From: Streptomyces spororaveus
GTDB lineage: Bacteria; Actinomycetota; Actinomycetes; Streptomycetales; Streptomycetaceae
Assembly: GCF_016755875.1 (NCBI RefSeq)
Contig: NZ_BNED01000005.1
Location: 5,098,001-5,162,000, forward strand
DNA length: 64,000 bases
Reading direction: 5' to 3'
Shown here: one piece after another, positions 33,238 to 41,815 of the stretch
How the letters are laid out: every line of letters starts with the position of its first letter
How positions within the stretch are numbered: the first letter of the stretch is position 1
Program-made: the position numbers and the translations under genes
Notes under the pieces: generated by a model
Database searches by the model: none
What the model was told of the DNA's origin: nothing
Seen by the model: only the letters and a program-made list of their open reading frames with translations

Positions 33238-33998
33238 CCAGTACCCCCTCCCTCGAAGTCGCCGGCCTCGCCTACGCCTACCCGGACGGCCACCAGGCCC
33301 TGTTCGGGGTGGACCTCACCGTCGGGCAGGGCGAGCGGGTCGCCCTGCTCGGACCCAACGGCGCGGGCAAGACCACGCTCGTGCTGCACCTCAACGGCAT
33401 CCTCACCGGCGGGGTCGGCTCGGTGGCCGTGGCCGGGCTGCCGGTGGAGAAGCGCAACCTCGCCGAGATCCGCCGCCGGGTCGGGATCGTCTTCCAGGAC
33501 CCCGACGACCAGCTGTTCATGCCGACCGTGCGCGAGGACGTGGCCTTCGGCCCGGCCGCGGCCGGAATGCGCGGAGCCGAGCTGGAGGAGCGGGTCCGGG
33601 CGGCCCTGGACCAGGTCGGCATGGCGGACTTCGCCGACCGGCCGCCGCACCACCTCTCCTTCGGCCAGCGCCGCCGCGTCGCGGTGGCGACCGTACTGGC
33701 CATGCGGCCCGAGATCCTGGTCCTGGACGAGCCCTCGTCCAATCTGGACCCGGCCTCGCGCCGCGAGCTCGCGGACATCCTGCGCTCGCTGGACGTGACC
33801 GTCCTGATGGTGACGCACGACCTGCCGTACGCGCTGGAACTGTGCCCGCGCTCGGTGATCCTCAGCGAGGGGGTCATCGTGGCGGACGGCCGCACCCAGG
33901 AGCTCCTGTGCGACGACGCCCTGATGCGGGCCCACCGGCTGGAGCTCCCGTTCGGCTTCGACCCCAGCACGCCCCTTCTGACGCGCCCCTCGCACTGA
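33234..33998 (+). CDS. ECF transporter ATP-binding protein CbiO/NikO
   Basis: A 254-aa ABC ATPase. GPNGAGKTTLVLHLN is Walker A (about residue 40), VFQDPDDQLFMPTV the Q-loop with the DDQLF typical of CbiO, LSFGQRRRVAVATVL the signature, ILVLDEPSSNLDP Walker B and VTHDLPYAL the switch His. One ATPase gene serves both sites, as a homodimer. GTG at 33234 overlaps the preceding stop; an ATG 9 bases upstream is possible. Confidence 0.92.
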   Translation: MTSTPSLEVAGLAYAYPDGHQALFGVDLTVGQGERVALLGPNGAGKTTLVLHLNGILTGGVGSVAVAGLPVEKRNLAEIRRRVGIVFQDPDDQLFMPTVREDVAFGPAAAGMRGAELEERVRAALDQVGMADFADRPPHHLSFGQRRRVAVATVLAMRPEILVLDEPSSNLDPASRRELADILRSLDVTVLMVTHDLPYALELCPRSVILSEGVIVADGRTQELLCDDALMRAHRLELPFGFDPSTPLLTRPSH

Positions 33999-34129
33999 CC
34001 GGCGGCGGGGCGCCGCACGGGATCCGGGGGACCCGGGAAGCAAGGGCGTCCGGCCGGCGTTGCATCCTGACGTAGGCGCGGGCGCCGTCGGGGCGCCGCG
34101 GCAGGTGCGCAGGTGCTGGGAGCGAAGAC

Positions 34130-35296
34130 GTGGATGTCCACGGGACGGTGGCGGAGGGCTTCGAGCCCGTCAGGGACGCGTTCGTACGCAACTTCGAGGT
34201 GCTCGGGGACCGGGGCGCGGCCGTGGCCGTCTACCGCGACGGCCGCAAGGTGGTCGACCTGTGGGGCGGCACGAAGGACGCGGACGGCGCCGAGCCCTGG
34301 ACCGGGGACACCGCGCAGATCGTCCGCTCCGCCACCAAGGGCGTGGCCGCCGCCGTGCCGCTGCTGCTACACCAGCGCGGACTCCTGGACCTGGACGCGC
34401 CCGTGGGCTCGTACTGGCCGGAGTTCAAGACGGGCGGCAAGGAGCGGATCCTGGTCCGCGACGTCCTCGCGCACCGCGCGGGCATACCGGCGCTGGACCG
34501 GGGGCTGAGCGCCGCCGAGGCCGCCGACGGGGTGTCCGGGGCGCGCGCGGTCGCCGCGCAGCGGCCCTTCTGGGAGCCGGGCACCGAGCACGGCTACCAC
34601 GCGCAGACCTACAGCTGGCTGCTGTCCGAGCTGGTGCTGCGGGCGACCGGCCGCACCCTGGGCTGCGTCCTGGCGGAGGAGATCGCCGAACCGCTCGGGC
34701 TGGACTTCTGGATCGGCCTGCCGGAGACCGAGGCCCACCGTGCGGGCCGGGTGGCACCAGTCGAGCCGCCCGAGAGCGCGGGCATGCTGCGGACCCGGCC
34801 GCGGCGCAACGTCTCCGAGGCCTACGCCGACCCGGAATCCCTCACCCGCCGTGCCTTCGCCGCCATCGAACCGCTGCCCGACGAGAACGCCCCCGCCTAC
34901 CGGGCCGCCGAGCTCCCCGCCTCGAACGGCATCGGCACGGCCCGGGCCCTGGCCCGTTTCTACGGGGCCACCATCGGCGTGGTCGAGGACGGCGCGCGGA
35001 TCTTCACCCCGGCCACCACCGCCCTGGCCGCCCGGGAGCACTCCGCCGGGCCCGACCGGGTGCTGGTCGTCAACACCCGCTTCGGCCCCGGCTACATGCT
35101 GCACGGCCCGGCTTCCCCGCTGCTCTCGCCGGCCTCCTTCGGGCACCCCGGCCGGGGCGGTTCCCTGGCCTTCGCGGACCCGGAGGCCGGCATCGGCTTC
35201 GGCTACGTCACCAACGCCCTCGCCAAGTCGGTCACCGCGGACCCCCGGGCACAGGCCCTGGTCAGGGCCCTGAAGCCGGCTCTGTCAGCCCGCTGA
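34130..35296 (+). CDS. Beta-lactamase-family serine hydrolase (class C fold)
   Basis: A 388-aa enzyme of the beta-lactamase/EstB/DD-peptidase group. RSATKGVAAAVPLLL near residue 67 contains the nucleophile motif SxxK (S-A-T-K); YHAQTYSWLLSELV near 160 supplies the Tyr motif (YxN-like, here YSW), and GHPGRGGSLAFAD near 340 is the HxG-type third motif. No signal peptide is visible, so it is probably a cytosolic esterase rather than a secreted beta-lactamase. GTG at 34130 follows GGGAGCG. Substrate unknown. Confidence 0.85.
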   Translation: MDVHGTVAEGFEPVRDAFVRNFEVLGDRGAAVAVYRDGRKVVDLWGGTKDADGAEPWTGDTAQIVRSATKGVAAAVPLLLHQRGLLDLDAPVGSYWPEFKTGGKERILVRDVLAHRAGIPALDRGLSAAEAADGVSGARAVAAQRPFWEPGTEHGYHAQTYSWLLSELVLRATGRTLGCVLAEEIAEPLGLDFWIGLPETEAHRAGRVAPVEPPESAGMLRTRPRRNVSEAYADPESLTRRAFAAIEPLPDENAPAYRAAELPASNGIGTARALARFYGATIGVVEDGARIFTPATTALAAREHSAGPDRVLVVNTRFGPGYMLHGPASPLLSPASFGHPGRGGSLAFADPEAGIGFGYVTNALAKSVTADPRAQALVRALKPALSAR

Positions 35297-35364
35297 GGGG
35301 CCCGTCGGCGCTCCGGGCACGGCCCGTCCGAGCGCGTCCCCGCCGGCTTCCTGGGCACGGCCCG

Positions 35365-35850
35365 TCAGCCCTCCGAGGGCCGCTCGCGCACGTCGGCCAG
35401 CACCGCTCCCGCGTGCGCGATGAGCTCCTCAGGAGCCATCGGGAACACCGTGGTCGGGGTGCCGGCCGCCGCCCAGATCTCCTGGTGGGACAGCAGCGAC
35501 CGGTCGGCCAGCACCCGGGTGCGCGTGCGGTGCCCGAAGGGAGGGACCCCGCCGATCGCGTAGCCCGTGGTTTCCCGGACCAGGGCGGCGTCGGCCCGCG
35601 TCACCTTCTGCGCGCCGAGTTCGCGGCGTACGGCCTCCACGTCCACCCGCGAGGCCCCGTCCATGAGGACCAGCACCGGGACCCCGTCCGCCGCGAAGAT
35701 CAGCGACTTGACGATCTGGCTCAGCTCGCAGCCGATCGCGGCCGCCGCGTCGGCGGCCGTACGGGTCCCTTCGGGAAAGCTCCGGACGGTGAGGTCGAGG
35801 CCCAGCCCGGCCAGGGCCTCGGCGAACAGGGGGTGCGTGGAGGTCGTCAT
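35365..35850 (-). CDS. YbaK/EbsC-type aminoacyl-tRNA deacylase
   Basis: A 161-aa stand-alone editing domain that hydrolyses mischarged tRNA (for example Cys- or Ala-tRNAPro). The conserved CELSQIVKSLIFAADG (residues 40-55) contains the Lys used to hold the tRNA end, and GYAIGGVPPFGH near 95 is the GxGGxPPxGH family motif. The length is standard. Which mischarged tRNA it edits cannot be told from sequence alone. Confidence 0.88.
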   Translation of the reverse strand: MTTSTHPLFAEALAGLGLDLTVRSFPEGTRTAADAAAAIGCELSQIVKSLIFAADGVPVLVLMDGASRVDVEAVRRELGAQKVTRADAALVRETTGYAIGGVPPFGHRTRTRVLADRSLLSHQEIWAAAGTPTTVFPMAPEELIAHAGAVLADVRERPSEG

Positions 35851-35875
35851 GCCGCGACGCTAACGCGGCGCGGCC

Positions 35876-35917
35876 CGGCGACGCGACCGCGATTCGGCCC
35901 GGCTGGTCGCGTCGCCG
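35876..35917 (-). terminator. Hairpin after the penicillin-binding protein gene
   Basis: CGGCGACGCGACC (35876-35888) pairs perfectly with GGTCGCGTCGCCG (35905-35917). It lies 49 bp past the stop of the leftward PBP gene and before the YbaK gene. Confidence 0.6.
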
Positions 35918-35965
35918 ACACCGGGCGGCCCGCCTTCGGCCCGCCCCAGCCCGCCTCGGCCCGCG

Positions 35966-37609
35966 TCAGCCCGCGTTCAGCACCTGGGCGACGATCGGAC
36001 CCGCCGCCTCGCCGCCGTGGCCGCCGCCCTCGACCATGGCCGCCGCGGCCACGTCACCGCTGAAGCCGGTGAACCAGCTGTCCGGGCTCTCCCCGGCACC
36101 GCCGACCTCCGCCGAGCCGGTCTTCGCGCCCTTGTCCGAGCCGTGGACCGAGGCCATCGCCTTCTGCGCGGTGCCGCTGGAGGCCGTCAGCTTCATCATG
36201 CCGACCAGCTGCTGCTGCACCGAGGACTTCATCCGGCGCTCGGCCGTCGCGAGCTTGCGGCCGTCGAGCTCCGGCGAGACCAGCACCGGCTGGCGGAAGA
36301 CGCCGGTGCGGGCCGTCGCGGTGATGGACGCGACGTTCAGCGGGTTCATGGTGATCTGGCCCTGGCCGATGTACTCGGCGGCCGCCGCCGCGCCCGTGGC
36401 CGGCGGGACCTTGCCGTCGGTGGACTTGATGCCGGTCTTCCAGTCCAGGTCGATGCCGAAGACCTCCGTGGCCTCCTTCGGCAGCGCGGAGTCGTCGTTG
36501 ACCGGCTTGATCTGCTTGATGAAGGCGGTGTTGCAGGAGCGGGCGAACGAGGTCGCGAAGTTGGTGCCGGGCGGCAGGTCGAAGTTGTCCAGGTTGTGGA
36601 ACTCACGGCCCCAGGTCACGGTCTTCCCGCACTCCGCCGGCTTGTCGGCGGCGACCAGGCCGCGGTCCATCAGCATCGCCGCCGTCACGATCTTCATCGT
36701 GGATCCGGGCGCCCGGGTGCCCCGCATCGCCGCGTTGAAGCCGTCCTTGCGGTTGTTCGCGACGGCCAGGATGTGCCCGTTGCTCGGCTGGACGGCGACC
36801 ACCGAGGCCTCCGGGAACTTGGCGACCGCCTGCTCGGCCACCGCCTGCACCTTCGCGTCCAGGTACGTCTTGAGGACGCTGGGCTCGCCCTCGACGAGGG
36901 TCAGCAACGTCCGCTTGGGAGCGTCCTTGGCGGCCGGTTCGATCCACAGCTCGGCCCCCGCCTTGCCGCCCGTCTTGCTGCCGTAGTTCTGGCGCAGTTC
37001 GTCCAGGACCTGACGCAGCGAGGGGTACTTCTCCGCGGTCAGCTCCTCTCCGTTGCGGTCGACCGCCTTGACGGGCGGGTTCGCGGGAGCGCCCGCGCGC
37101 AGCTTCTCGTCCTTCTGGAGCTGCGGGTGGATCACCGAGGGCTGCCAGTCGACCAGCGGCTTCCCGCTGTTCAGCCCACGCACCACGGTCAGCTGGGAGT
37201 CGTAGGCCAGCGGCTTGGTCGTGCCCTCGTACGTGATCTCCGCCTCGACCTTGAACGGCACGACGGTGCCGTTCGGCGTGCCGGGGGTGATCACGGCCTT
37301 GGACACGTACGACTTGGTCTTGAAGTCCCCGACCGCGGCCTGCGCGGCCGCGGCGTTGTTCGTCAGGTCGGCGGCCACCCGCTCGTCCCCGGCCGCCCAG
37401 GCGGCCAGGAAGGCCTTGGCGGTCTTTGCGGCGTCCTTCTCGCTGACCGGCCCGCTGCCCTTCTCGGCCTGGACGGAGGTCTCGCCGTCCTTGCCTTCCT
37501 GCCCGTCTCCGCCGGCATCGCCGACCAGCGCGTACACCCCGTACCCGGCGCCGCCGAGCATCGCGAGGAACACCCCGCCGATGACGGCACCTTTCGCTGC
37601 CCCGTGCAT
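35966..37609 (-). CDS. Penicillin-binding protein, transpeptidase with NTF2-like N-terminal domain
   Basis: A 547-aa wall enzyme. An N-terminal helix (residues 8-28) anchors it outside the membrane. Residues 55-165 resemble the MecA-N NTF2-like domain (DAAKTAKAFLAAWAAGDERV), then a dimerisation part, then the transpeptidase: APGSTMK near 310 (nucleophile SxxK), SFARSCNTAF near 365 (SxN) and GAKTGSAEV near 500 (KTG). It cross-links peptidoglycan and should be penicillin-sensitive. ATG at 37609 with GGAAGGA upstream; a further-upstream frame is open but lacks a ribosome site. The SsgA-like gene nearby fits the known linkage of SALPs with PBPs in sporulation. Confidence 0.9.
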   Translation of the reverse strand: MHGAAKGAVIGGVFLAMLGGAGYGVYALVGDAGGDGQEGKDGETSVQAEKGSGPVSEKDAAKTAKAFLAAWAAGDERVAADLTNNAAAAQAAVGDFKTKSYVSKAVITPGTPNGTVVPFKVEAEITYEGTTKPLAYDSQLTVVRGLNSGKPLVDWQPSVIHPQLQKDEKLRAGAPANPPVKAVDRNGEELTAEKYPSLRQVLDELRQNYGSKTGGKAGAELWIEPAAKDAPKRTLLTLVEGEPSVLKTYLDAKVQAVAEQAVAKFPEASVVAVQPSNGHILAVANNRKDGFNAAMRGTRAPGSTMKIVTAAMLMDRGLVAADKPAECGKTVTWGREFHNLDNFDLPPGTNFATSFARSCNTAFIKQIKPVNDDSALPKEATEVFGIDLDWKTGIKSTDGKVPPATGAAAAAEYIGQGQITMNPLNVASITATARTGVFRQPVLVSPELDGRKLATAERRMKSSVQQQLVGMMKLTASSGTAQKAMASVHGSDKGAKTGSAEVGGAGESPDSWFTGFSGDVAAAAMVEGGGHGGEAAGPIVAQVLNAG

Positions 37610-37757
37610 TCGAGTCCTTCCCCCATGTTCGCGGTTCCTGAACGCGTTCAAGAACCCTTGGTGCGGACTTTACTCTGCGCAGCGCTCCGGTACGCCGTTG
37701 TTACCGGACCGGAACATCGGAACGTAATCCACTCGTCGCCGCCGGCCACCATCCCCA

Positions 37758-37836
37758 GGGGGTGGCTTGCCGATCAGGGCGGGCTCGCGGCGCCCGGCAC
37801 CGCTCCCTGATCCGCCCTGATCGACAAGCCACCCCC
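37758..37836. repeat. Long inverted repeat in a divergent promoter region
   Basis: Two 25-base arms (37758-37782, starting GGGGGTGGCTTG, and 37812-37836) are complementary at 24 of 25 positions around a 29-base spacer. It lies between the divergent PBP and GNAT genes; the right arm ends 12 bases before the GNAT GTG, so the GNAT leader could be a stable stem. Confidence 0.7.
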
Positions 37837-37848
37837 TAGAGTGCCGCC

Positions 37849-38397
37849 GTGGACCTCACCTACCGCCGCTACGCCGATGCCGACGCCGATGACCTGGTCG
37901 CCTTCCTCACCGGGGACACCTGGCCGTTCCACGGCTCGGCCGTGGTCGACCCGGAGGAGGCCCGGCGATGGGCCGCGCAGGGCCGCTTCGACAACGCGGA
38001 GACCAGGTCGTTCTGGATCACCGGCGGCGGCGACACCCTCGGCCTGGTCCGCCTGATGGACCTGGGCGACGGCACCCCCGTCTTCGACCTGCGCATCCGC
38101 GCCCGGTACCGGGGCCGGGGGATCGGCGGGCACGCGCTGACCTGGCTGACGGAATACCTGTTCACCGAACTCCCGCGGATCCGGCGGATCGAGGGCACCA
38201 CGCGCCAGGACAACGCGGCGATGCGCCGCACCTTCCGGCGGTGCGGGTACGTCAAGGAGGCGCACTACCGGGAGGGCTGGCCCTCGGCCGACGGAACGGT
38301 CCACGACGCGGTCGGGTACGCGATCCTGCGGCGGGACCGGGACGCCGGTACGACCACGGTCCCCACGTGGGACGACGAGCCCGCGCCGGAGCGCTGA
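37849..38397 (+). CDS. GNAT family N-acetyltransferase
   Basis: A 182-aa acetyltransferase. FDLRIRARYRGRGIGGHAL near residue 82 is the acetyl-CoA motif (R-x-x-G-x-G), and TRQDNAAMRRTFRRCGYVKE near 122 is the RimJ/L-like substrate/CoA segment. The GTG start sits 12 bases behind a long inverted repeat. Substrate unknown. No partner gene is apparent. Confidence 0.87.
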   Translation: MDLTYRRYADADADDLVAFLTGDTWPFHGSAVVDPEEARRWAAQGRFDNAETRSFWITGGGDTLGLVRLMDLGDGTPVFDLRIRARYRGRGIGGHALTWLTEYLFTELPRIRRIEGTTRQDNAAMRRTFRRCGYVKEAHYREGWPSADGTVHDAVGYAILRRDRDAGTTTVPTWDDEPAPER

Positions 38398-38570
38398 CGC
38401 CGCGCGCGAAAGTGCGTGCTCCGGCGCCTTGTTCTAGCGTCGGAAGGGCGAGGGTGACCGCTGCGTCGAGCCGGTCGCCCCCCGGAGTGCCCGCTCCGAG
38501 CCGCCGCCCCCGCCCGCGGTACGGCGCGTCGGCGGACCGCGTGACCCACCGAGAGAGCAGGTGCATCCGC

Positions 38571-38834
38571 ATGCGTCCGTCGGCTCGTATCCCCAGCATC
38601 CTGGCAGGCCTGGCCCTCGCCGTCGGCGGCGCCGTCGTCGTCGCCCCGTCCGCCCACGCGGACGTACTGGCCTGCGAGCAGTACGTCGCCAAGCACGACT
38701 CCAAGGTCAAGGACGGCGTCGCGGAGGCCTGCTACCAGGGCGCGATCGGCAACCAGACCAGCTGCGACTCCAGCCTCGTCGCGGCCGGCGCGAGCAAGGA
38801 CGTCGCGCAGTCGGCCTGCGAGGCGTCCCGGTAG
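38571..38834 (+). CDS. Small secreted four-cysteine protein, 87 aa
   Basis: A signal peptide (MRPSARIPSILAGLALAVGG to about SAHA-DV, residue 30) leads to a mature 57-residue domain with four Cys (LACEQY, EACYQG, TSCDSS, SACEAS), enough for two disulfides. Mostly helical by composition. It is not a chaplin (no G-N-Q hydrophobic core) and I do not recognise the family. The ATG at 38571 has only a modest AGG upstream. A hairpin follows. Confidence 0.75.
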   Translation: MRPSARIPSILAGLALAVGGAVVVAPSAHADVLACEQYVAKHDSKVKDGVAEACYQGAIGNQTSCDSSLVAAGASKDVAQSACEASR

Positions 38835-38839
38835 CGGAG

Positions 38840-38880
38840 ACGACGCCGGGCCCGGCGCCACCAGGTGCCGGGCCCGTCGT
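38840..38880. terminator. Bidirectional terminator hairpin
   Basis: ACGACG-GGGCCCGGC pairs with GCCGGGCCCGTCGT with a two-base bulge, followed by TTTG, between the converging small secreted protein and mannosyltransferase genes. Confidence 0.65.
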
Positions 38881-38888
38881 TTGTGCTG

Positions 38889-40658
38889 CTAGACCCAGGT
38901 GTCCAGCCACATGCGACCGCGCCAGGAGTCCATCGGGAGGGTCTGGCCCGTGTAGATGGGCCAGAAGTAGATGAAGTTCCACGCGATCAGCAGGACCAGC
39001 ACCCCCGCGCCGATCGCGCCCAGCGTCCTGCGGCGCTCGGACGACCCGGCGGGGCCCAGCAGGGCGCCGATCATCATCGCCACCGCCAGGCACAGGTACG
39101 GGACGAAGACGACCGCGTAGAAGTAGAAGATCGTCCGCTCCTGGTAGTTGAACCAGGGCAGCAGACCCGCCGCCAGCGCGCACGCGATCGCGCCCGCCCG
39201 CCAGTCGCGGCGGAAGAACCACCGCCACAGCACGTACAGCAGCGCGAAGCAGCCCGCCCACCACAGCAGCGGGGTGCCCAGGGCCAGGACCTCGCGGGCG
39301 CACTTGCCCGCCGCGGTCGCCGGGCAGCCGTCGGCGCCGGGTTCGGGGGACTCGTAGAAGTAGGAGACGGGCCGGCCCAGGACCAGCCAGCTCCACGGGT
39401 TGGACTCGTAGGTGTGGCCCGAGGTCAGGCCGACGTGGAACTTGTAGACCTCGGTCTCGTAGTGCCACAGGCTGCGCAGCCACTCCGGCAGGAACCCCAG
39501 CGAACTGCCCTGGTCGTACTTGGCCGCCCAGTCGCGCAGATAGCCGCCCTTGCCGTCGTCCGCGCTGAGGATCCAGCCCGACCACGAGGCCACGTACGTC
39601 GCGATCGCGACAGGGACGGTGGAGACGAAGGCGGGCAGCGCGTCGCGGCGCAGCATCGAGGCGTACGGGGCGCCCGCGCCCGCGGTGCGCCGCGCGGCGG
39701 CGTCCCACAGCACGGTGAGGACGCCGAAGAAGGCGAGGACGACGAAGCCGTTCCACTTCGTGCCCGCGGCGAGACCCAGGCAGACACCGGCCAGGATCCG
39801 GTACGGCCGCCAGCCCAGCCGCAGCGTTTCGGCGATCTTCGCGTCGGGCCGGGTCCGGCCCTCCTCGTCCACCGGCAGCGCGTCCGCGAGCCGGGCTCTG
39901 GCCCGGTCACGGTCGATGAGCAGGGCCCCGAAGGCGGCGAGCACGAAGAACATCAGCACCAGGTCCAGCAGCGCGGTGCGGCTCATCACCAGGTGCAGGC
40001 CGTCCACCGCGAGCAGGGCGCCCGCCAGGCAGCCCAGGAACGTCGAGCGGAAGAGGCGGCGCCCGATCCGGCACAGCATCAGCACCGACAGGGTGCCGAG
40101 CACGGCGGTCATGAACCGCCAGCCGAACGGCGTGAAGCCGAACATCCACTCGCCGAGCCCGATCACCCATTTGCCGACGGGCGGGTGCACGACGTAGCCC
40201 GGGTCCGACGGCAGGGCCACCCCGGCCGGGTTGGCGAGGATCGACGCGTCGATGTCCTTGGGCCAGCTCGCCTCGTACCCCTGCTTGATCGTGGCCCAGG
40301 CGTCCTTGGCGTAGTACGTCTCGTCGAATATCACCGCCTTCGGGCTGCCCAGGTGCACGAACCGCAGCACCCCGGCGACCAGTGCCACCAGCAGCGGCCC
40401 CACCCACGACACGATCAGCTGCCAGGTCCCCCACACCTGGGGCGGCAGTCCGAAGGTCATCCACATCTGCCGGGACGGCCTGGCGTACGGGGGCACCAGG
40501 CGGGTGCGGACGTCCGCGCGCGCGGAAGCGGCGGCGGACGGCACGTAGCCGAAGCCGCGCAGCCGGCGCAGCCAGGTGGGCGGCTCGTCTTCGCGGCCAG
40601 CCGGTGAGGCGGGCGGGGCCCCCGCGGGGCTGGGCGGCGGCGTCGCGGTACTGGTCAC
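38889..40658 (-). CDS. pmt: Dolichyl-/polyprenyl-phosphate-mannose--protein mannosyltransferase
   Basis: A 589-aa membrane glycosyltransferase that moves mannose from polyprenyl-phosphate-mannose to Ser/Thr of secreted proteins. About eleven helices are visible. The first extracytoplasmic loop carries VIFDETYYAKD near residue 110, with the Asp-Glu pair essential in PMT enzymes, and HPPVGKWVIGLGEW near 160. The cytoplasmic N terminus is Pro/Ala-rich. In Streptomyces this enzyme glycosylates lipoproteins and is needed for phage receptor and antibiotic-resistance phenotypes. GTG 40658 lacks a good ribosome site; a GTG two codons upstream is equally possible. It diverges from rsmI, the same pairing seen in mycobacteria. 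Confidence 0.9.
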   Translation of the reverse strand: MTSTATPPPSPAGAPPASPAGREDEPPTWLRRLRGFGYVPSAAASARADVRTRLVPPYARPSRQMWMTFGLPPQVWGTWQLIVSWVGPLLVALVAGVLRFVHLGSPKAVIFDETYYAKDAWATIKQGYEASWPKDIDASILANPAGVALPSDPGYVVHPPVGKWVIGLGEWMFGFTPFGWRFMTAVLGTLSVLMLCRIGRRLFRSTFLGCLAGALLAVDGLHLVMSRTALLDLVLMFFVLAAFGALLIDRDRARARLADALPVDEEGRTRPDAKIAETLRLGWRPYRILAGVCLGLAAGTKWNGFVVLAFFGVLTVLWDAAARRTAGAGAPYASMLRRDALPAFVSTVPVAIATYVASWSGWILSADDGKGGYLRDWAAKYDQGSSLGFLPEWLRSLWHYETEVYKFHVGLTSGHTYESNPWSWLVLGRPVSYFYESPEPGADGCPATAAGKCAREVLALGTPLLWWAGCFALLYVLWRWFFRRDWRAGAIACALAAGLLPWFNYQERTIFYFYAVVFVPYLCLAVAMMIGALLGPAGSSERRRTLGAIGAGVLVLLIAWNFIYFWPIYTGQTLPMDSWRGRMWLDTWV

Positions 40659-40737
40659 CGGCACATCGTAGGGAAGAGATCTGTGTGTGCCACCAGCGGC
40701 GGGGGGCGGCGGGCCACGGGGCTGAGAGGATGGGCGG

Positions 40738-41676
40738 GTGACGACTGAGCAGCCCCGCGGTACCGAAGCCACCACGACAGCAGCCACGGCCGGAGGCCTG
40801 ACGGGCACGCTCGTGCTCGCCGGCACCCCCATCGGCGATCTCGCGGACGCTCCGCCGCGGCTGGCGGCCGAGCTGGAACGGGCCGATGTGATCGCCGCCG
40901 AGGACACCCGGCGGCTGCGCCGGCTGACCCAGGGACTCGGTGTGCACACCACCGGGCGCGTGCTGTCGTACTTCGAGGGCAACGAGTCGGCGCGCACCCC
41001 CGAGCTCGTCGAGGCGCTGGCCGGCGGGGCGCGCGTCCTGCTGGTGACGGACGCGGGCATGCCCTCGGTCTCCGACCCCGGCTACCGGCTGGTCGCCGCC
41101 GCCGTGGAGAAGGACATCAAGGTCACCGCCGTCCCGGGGCCGTCCGCGGTGCTCACCGCGCTCGCCATGTCCGGACTGCCGGTGGACCGGTTCTGCTTCG
41201 AGGGGTTCCTGCCGCGCAAGGCGGGGGAGCGCCTGAGCCGGCTGCGCGAGGTCGAGGGCGAGCGGCGCACGCTCGTCTACTTCGAGGCCCCGCACCGGCT
41301 CGACGACACCCTGGCCGCCATGGCCGAGGTCTTCGGCGCCGGCCGGCGGGCCGCGGTCTGCCGCGAGCTGACGAAGACCTACGAGGAGGTCAAGCGCGGC
41401 GGGCTCGGCGAGCTCGCGGCCTGGGCCGCCGAAGGGGTCCGCGGGGAGATCACCGTCGTGGTCGAGGGCGCCCCGGCGGCCGTGCCCGGCGACGTGGACG
41501 ACGAGGAACTGGTGCGCCGTGTGCGGGTGCGCGAGGAGGCCGGTGAGCGGCGCAAGGAGGCCATCGCGGCGGTCGCGGCCGAGGCGGGCGTACCCAAGCG
41601 CGAGGTGTTCGACGCTGTGGTCGCGGCAAAGAACGCGGCACAAAAGGTGCCGCCGGTCGGTAAAGAGCTAGCCTGA
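40738..41676 (+). CDS. rsmI: 16S rRNA 2'-O-methyltransferase (C1402)
   Basis: Methylates the ribose of C1402 in the decoding centre. The 312-aa protein has LVLAGTPIGDLADAPPRL at the N terminus, IAAEDTRRLRRLTQ near residue 55, VTDAGMPSVSDPGYRLV near 107 and VTAVPGPSAVLTALAMSGL near 135, the tetrapyrrole-methylase-fold SAM motifs of RsmI. GTG at 40738 begins after GAGGATGGGCGG; the same GAGGAT could serve as a -10 for a leaderless transcript. Confidence 0.93.
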   Translation: MTTEQPRGTEATTTAATAGGLTGTLVLAGTPIGDLADAPPRLAAELERADVIAAEDTRRLRRLTQGLGVHTTGRVLSYFEGNESARTPELVEALAGGARVLLVTDAGMPSVSDPGYRLVAAAVEKDIKVTAVPGPSAVLTALAMSGLPVDRFCFEGFLPRKAGERLSRLREVEGERRTLVYFEAPHRLDDTLAAMAEVFGAGRRAAVCRELTKTYEEVKRGGLGELAAWAAEGVRGEITVVVEGAPAAVPGDVDDEELVRRVRVREEAGERRKEAIAAVAAEAGVPKREVFDAVVAAKNAAQKVPPVGKELA

Positions 41677-41705
41677 AAAGCAAAGCTCAGACCGCGCACC
41701 GGGCG

Positions 41706-41728
41706 CTTTGGGCATGAGTCGCCCAAAG
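41706..41728 (+). terminator. Small hairpin after rsmI
   Basis: CTTTGGGC and GCCCAAAG form an 8-bp stem with a 7-base loop, 30 bp past rsmI. A second hairpin with arms CCACTGG and CCAGTGG lies further on near the ribosome site of the next gene. Confidence 0.4.
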
Positions 41729-41815
41729 ACCGTCCAACAGTAGACAGGGCCTGATGCGCTCCCGCCCGTTGAGGCGTCCACTGGCAATGGCACCAGTGGA
41801 ACAAGAGGAGCTGGC

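Noticed and set aside
38571..38834. Chaplin or rodlin-like surface protein
   Set aside because: The mature domain lacks the chaplin core and has four rather than zero or two Cys.
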